Part shown: positions 60,955-64,000 of the stretch, one piece after another
Position numbering within the stretch: position 1 is the stretch's first letter
Layout of the letters: each line of letters opens with the position of its first letter
Source of the DNA: Franconibacter helveticus LMG 23732
GTDB lineage: Bacteria; Pseudomonadota; Gammaproteobacteria; Enterobacterales; Enterobacteriaceae
Assembly (NCBI RefSeq): GCF_000463115.2
Contig: NZ_AWFX01000054.1
Coordinates: 186,434-250,433, forward strand
Direction: 5' to 3'
DNA: 64,000 nt
Translations under genes and position numbers: made by a program
The notes under the pieces: generated by a model
Database searches by the model: none
The model's input: only the letters and a program-made list of their open reading frames with translations
What the model was told of the DNA's origin: nothing

Positions 60955-62500
60955 TGGCAGGTAGCTGATAGCTCCAGGTTTCACTCAGCGTCTGGTCGCC
61001 GTTCATCAGCGCAGCACGCATGTCGGTGGTTTTCTTCGCGTCTTTGATCTTCACGCGCAGCGTCATACGCCAGCCCTGCGTCACCGGGTTATAGCGTACG
61101 TTGCTGTCAACGATTTCGCCGTTATCGCCAATGCTGGTTTGCGCAGCCACTGGCGTTTCCGGCGGCAGCGCTTTCATATCGGCGCCAGCGAAGTCCACAA
61201 TAAACGCGATAGTGCCATCCGGCTGGCGGATAAGGTTGGACTGTTTCACATCGCCCGTAGAGCGGCGAGTTTGCAGCACATAAGCATTATCGGCGGCATG
61301 AAGCTTATCTTCATCACGGCTGAAGGTGATGGTGTACTTGAAGTTCATCTCCTTGCCCGGCTCCGGCAGTTGATCCGGCGTCCAGTAAGCCACGATGTTG
61401 TCGTTGGTTTCGTCGTTGGTCGGAATTTCAACCAGTTCGATTTTCCCTTTGCCCCACTGGCCCTGCGGCGTTACCCAGGCGCTTGGACGCTGATCGTAAC
61501 GATCGTCGAGATCTTCAAAGCGGTTGAACTCGCGGCCGCGTTGCAGCAGGCCGAAGCCCTGCGGGTTTTCGGTGCTGTAGCTGCTCACGGCCAAATGGCG
61601 CGGGTTATTCAGCGGGCGCCAAATCCATTCATTATTACCAGCATGAATAGACAGGCCGTTGGAATCGTGCAGCTCCGGACGGAAGTTGGTGTTTGGCGAC
61701 GGTTGATTCGGCCCGAACAGGAACATACTGGTCAGCGGCGCTACGCCAAGCTTGCCGACTTTATCGCGCAGGTAAACTTTCGACTGCACATCAACCACCG
61801 TGTCGCTGCCCGGCATAATAACGAAGCGATAGGCGCCGGTTGCGCGCGGCGAGTCAAGCAGCGCATAAATCGTCAGGCGCTTGTCGTTGGGCTTCGGACG
61901 CTCGATCCAGTACTCGCGAAAACGCGGGAACTCTTCGCCGGAGGGCAAGGCGGTATCGATGGCCAGCCCGCGCGCGGAAAGGCCATACACCTGGCCCTGA
62001 CCGATAACGCGGAAATAACTTGCGCCGAGCATGCTGACAATTTCGTCGTTCTTATCTTTGCTGTTGATGGGATAAAGCACTTTGAAACCCGCGAAACCCA
62101 GGTCTTTCACGGTGTCTTTATCGTGCTGGACGTTACCGAAATTAAAATAATCCGGGCTGTACTTGATCTTGTGTACGGCATTGGCCGTCACTTCGTTCAG
62201 CGTGACCGGCACATCGAAGTACATACCCTGATGGTAGAATTCGAGCTTGAACGGAGTTTTTATTTTGCTCCAGTAAGCTTTGTCGTGATTGAACTGGATC
62301 TGTTGATAGTCCGCGTACTTCATATCGCGGAAGACGGAGGGCAGGTTGCTTTTAGGTGCTTCGTAGCTTTTACCCGCTAATGATTTCGCCTGTTTTGCGA
62401 CATCATCGATAGTGAAGGCCCAAACCGAAGTGGTATAAAGGGACAACATCACTGCCGCACCCAACCAGCGCATTTTCATCATTTGTGGTTTATGTTTCAT
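60947..62500 (-). CDS. opgG: Periplasmic glucan biosynthesis protein OpgG (MdoG)
   Basis: A periplasmic protein needed to branch and release osmoregulated glucans. The mature protein begins FTIDDVAKQ after a signal peptide ending SVWA. I start at [13 protein letters not shown] (517 aa). MMKMRWL (511 aa) is the usual E. coli start. A GTG 11 nt upstream of my choice has AAGGGGG just before it and is a third option; the true start is not settled by sequence. First gene of opgGH, divergent from opgC. Confidence 0.94.
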   Translation of the reverse strand: MKHKPQMMKMRWLGAAVMLSLYTTSVWAFTIDDVAKQAKSLAGKSYEAPKSNLPSVFRDMKYADYQQIQFNHDKAYWSKIKTPFKLEFYHQGMYFDVPVTLNEVTANAVHKIKYSPDYFNFGNVQHDKDTVKDLGFAGFKVLYPINSKDKNDEIVSMLGASYFRVIGQGQVYGLSARGLAIDTALPSGEEFPRFREYWIERPKPNDKRLTIYALLDSPRATGAYRFVIMPGSDTVVDVQSKVYLRDKVGKLGVAPLTSMFLFGPNQPSPNTNFRPELHDSNGLSIHAGNNEWIWRPLNNPRHLAVSSYSTENPQGFGLLQRGREFNRFEDLDDRYDQRPSAWVTPQGQWGKGKIELVEIPTNDETNDNIVAYWTPDQLPEPGKEMNFKYTITFSRDEDKLHAADNAYVLQTRRSTGDVKQSNLIRQPDGTIAFIVDFAGADMKALPPETPVAAQTSIGDNGEIVDSNVRYNPVTQGWRMTLRVKIKDAKKTTDMRAALMNGDQTLSETWSYQLPANE

Positions 62501-62711
62501 ATTAACCAGCACATCCCCCTTTGTGTGCTTCAATCAATCCGATCCATTTTAATGGAAACTTGAGCTTTCCGACAACACAATCCCCGCTTTGTTCAGCCGC
62601 TGGCTCAGGTATTAAGCAAATGAATGCGCGCGACTTTCGCTTTTAGATTTTCTCCTGGAGACAGGTTATCTACGTTGGTGTAGGGTTGCCGCCGAATCTA
62701 AACACAAACCG

Positions 62712-62739
62712 TCTCAGGGATAAGACGAATAGTCTGAGA
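62712..62739 (+). repeat. Inverted repeat in the opgC leader
   Basis: TCTCAG (62712-62717) pairs with CTGAGA (62734-62739). CGTCT (62710-62714) can instead pair with AGACG (62723-62727), so two folds exclude each other, just before the GGAG of opgC. Confidence 0.4.
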
Positions 62740-62753
62740 ATGACCGGAGTTAT

Positions 62754-63917
62754 ATGACTAACACACCTGTACAGCGAGAATTTTTCCTTGATTCCATCCG
62801 TGCATGGTTAATGCTGCTGGGGATCCCTTTCCATATCTCGCTGATTTATTCCAGCCATCAATGGCATGTTAACAGCCTCGCCCCTTCCGCCTGGCTGACG
62901 CTGTTCAACGATTTTATCCATGCTTTTCGCATGCAGGTTTTCTTTGTCATATCCGGCTATTTTTCTTACATGCTCTTTCTGCGCTACCCGCGCAAGCGCT
63001 GGTGGAAGGTGCGTGTCGAACGTGTTGGCATACCTATGCTGACCGCGATCCCCCTGCTTACGTTGCCGCAATTTCTGATGTTACAACAGGTAAAAGGCAC
63101 GGCGGGAAACTGGCATACGCTGTCGCTGTATGAAAAATACAACACGCTGGTCTGGGACCTTATCTCCCATCTCTGGTTTCTGCTGGTATTAATTATTTTA
63201 ACTACGCTTGGACTGGCGCTGTTCGCTAAATTAAACCGCCGTGCTGAACAACCGGAAGGGGGCTTTTTCAGCCGCTTAACCCTGGGCAAGCTCTCGTTGG
63301 TTTTCCTGCTGCTGGGCCTGCTTTATGCGGCGCTGCGGCGCGCCATTTTTATTCTTCATCCTCAGTTACTAAGCGACGGGCTGTTTAATTTCGCGGTGAT
63401 GCAAACCCTTTTCTACCTGCCTTTTTTCCTGCTTGGGGCGCTGGCGTTCAAACATGAAAGCATCAAAACGCTGTTCACCAGGCCTTCGCTGGGTTGCGCT
63501 ATTGCCGCAGCGTTCGCTTTTGGCGCTTATCTTTTGAATCAGCGTCTTGGCAGCGGCGATGCCTGGCTATATGAAACGGAAAGCGTGATTACGATGCTGA
63601 TGGGGCTGTGGATGGTGAACGTGGTGTTTGCGCTGGGGCATCGGCTGCTGAATTTTAAATCCTCCCGCGTCACCTATTTTGTTAACGCCTCATTGTTTAT
63701 CTACCTGGTGCATCATCCGCTAACGCTCTTTTTCGGCGCTTACATCACGCCGCATATCGCCTCAAATACGCTTGGCTTTCTTGCCGGGCTGGTTTTCGTG
63801 ATCGGCATAGCGCTGGTGTTATATGAACTGCATCTGCGCGTAGCGCTGCTGCGTTTTCTCTTTTCTGGCAAGCCGCAAAATAAGGTCGTCAGCCTGACCT
63901 CTTCCATCAATTCATAA
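62754..63917 (+). CDS. opgC: Glucan succinyltransferase OpgC (MdoC)
   Basis: A multi-pass inner-membrane acyltransferase (acyltransferase 3 family) that adds succinyl groups to osmoregulated glucans. 387 aa, about ten membrane helices, with the family N-terminus [19 protein letters not shown] containing the conserved His. CGGAG lies 4 nt upstream of the ATG. Divergent from opgGH. Confidence 0.95.
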   Translation: MTNTPVQREFFLDSIRAWLMLLGIPFHISLIYSSHQWHVNSLAPSAWLTLFNDFIHAFRMQVFFVISGYFSYMLFLRYPRKRWWKVRVERVGIPMLTAIPLLTLPQFLMLQQVKGTAGNWHTLSLYEKYNTLVWDLISHLWFLLVLIILTTLGLALFAKLNRRAEQPEGGFFSRLTLGKLSLVFLLLGLLYAALRRAIFILHPQLLSDGLFNFAVMQTLFYLPFFLLGALAFKHESIKTLFTRPSLGCAIAAAFAFGAYLLNQRLGSGDAWLYETESVITMLMGLWMVNVVFALGHRLLNFKSSRVTYFVNASLFIYLVHHPLTLFFGAYITPHIASNTLGFLAGLVFVIGIALVLYELHLRVALLRFLFSGKPQNKVVSLTSSINS

Positions 63918-63924
63918 CGCCCGG

Positions 63925-63950
63925 GCGGGCCGCGCAGAACGCAGGCCCGC
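63925..63950. terminator. Hairpin between opgC and the end of the window
   Basis: GCGGGCC (63925-63931) pairs with GGCCCGC (63944-63950). It lies between two convergent reading frames; no T-run on either strand. Confidence 0.4.
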
Positions 63951-64000
63951 TCAAAGCAACCATTCCACCGGCAGCCACGAGGCAAGTCGCACCAGCAGGC
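63951..64000 (-). CDS. Probable C-terminal end of a cardiolipin synthase (clsC-like)
   Basis: A minus-strand frame running from the window edge to a TGA at 63953-63951 reads LLVRLASWLPVEWLL. In E. coli clsC (ymdC) lies next to opgC in convergent orientation, and the hydrophobic end with Pro-Val-Glu-Trp fits phospholipase D-type cardiolipin synthases. Only 15 residues are seen, so the call rests mainly on position. Confidence 0.5.
   Translation of the reverse strand, partial: LLVRLASWLPVEWLL

Overview
The window is a stretch of enterobacterial core chromosome. Nearly every gene is recognisable as the orthologue of an Escherichia coli gene, and the order follows the E. coli mfd-to-opgC segment, read here in the opposite direction. 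Protein divergence from E. coli is moderate and the DNA is GC-rich. That suggests a member of the Enterobacteriaceae outside Escherichia, with Cronobacter or a close relative as my best guess. The genus is an inference from overall impression, not from an alignment.

Layout. 1-2598: 3' part of mfd. 2741-5400: ldtC, then divergent bhsA and comR, then an unrecognised small membrane protein with its own apparent promoter and terminator. 5456-7499: ycfJ and ndh, the latter with an FNR-type promoter. 7718-11556: the run hinT-ycfL-lpoB-thiK-nagZ-ycfP (minus strand). 11704-13137: ptsG with a CRP/Mlc/SgrS-type control region. 13438-24131: a long minus-strand block, yceD-rpmF-plsX-fabH-fabD-fabG-acpP-fabF-pabC-mltG-tmk-holB-tatD, linking fatty acid and phospholipid synthesis, folate, cell wall, dTMP synthesis and DNA polymerase III. 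24271-29574: yceF, rluC and rne with its long autoregulatory leader. 29599-31888: an accessory divergent pair, a LysR regulator and an MFS transporter, placed between rne and flgL, which are neighbours in E. coli. 31973-43617: the flagellar locus flgBCDEFGHIJKL (minus) and flgAMN (plus), with a FlhDC-type site and two clear sigma-28 (FliA) promoters. 43703-47518: rimJ, yceH, yceM, murJ. 47784-55277: mdtH, grxB, yceB, pyrC, dinI, bssS, solA, yceO, yceJ, yceI. 55330-63917: trhO, lpxL, msyB, yceK, opgH, opgG, opgC. The last 50 bases look like the 3' end of a clsC-type gene.

The genes group into envelope and lipid functions (ldtC, lpoB, nagZ, mltG, murJ, fab/plsX, lpxL, opgGHC), motility (flg), RNA metabolism (rne, rluC, trhO), stress and redox functions (bhsA, ndh, dinI, grxB) and nucleotide supply (pyrC, tmk). 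Control sites visible in the sequence are LexA (dinI), PurR (pyrC), FNR (ndh), CRP/Mlc (ptsG), FliA (flgK, flgM), FlhDC (flgA/flgB) and the rne leader.

I found no CRISPR array, insertion sequence, prophage, tRNA or rRNA, and no gene cluster that looks like an undescribed multi-gene system. The accessory or less explained parts are the LysR/MFS cassette, the small membrane-protein unit after comR, a terminator-bearing yceD-yceF intergenic region, and structured spacers at flgI-flgJ, rpmF-plsX and opgC. fhuE and mdtG, which lie in this segment in E. coli, are absent from their usual places.
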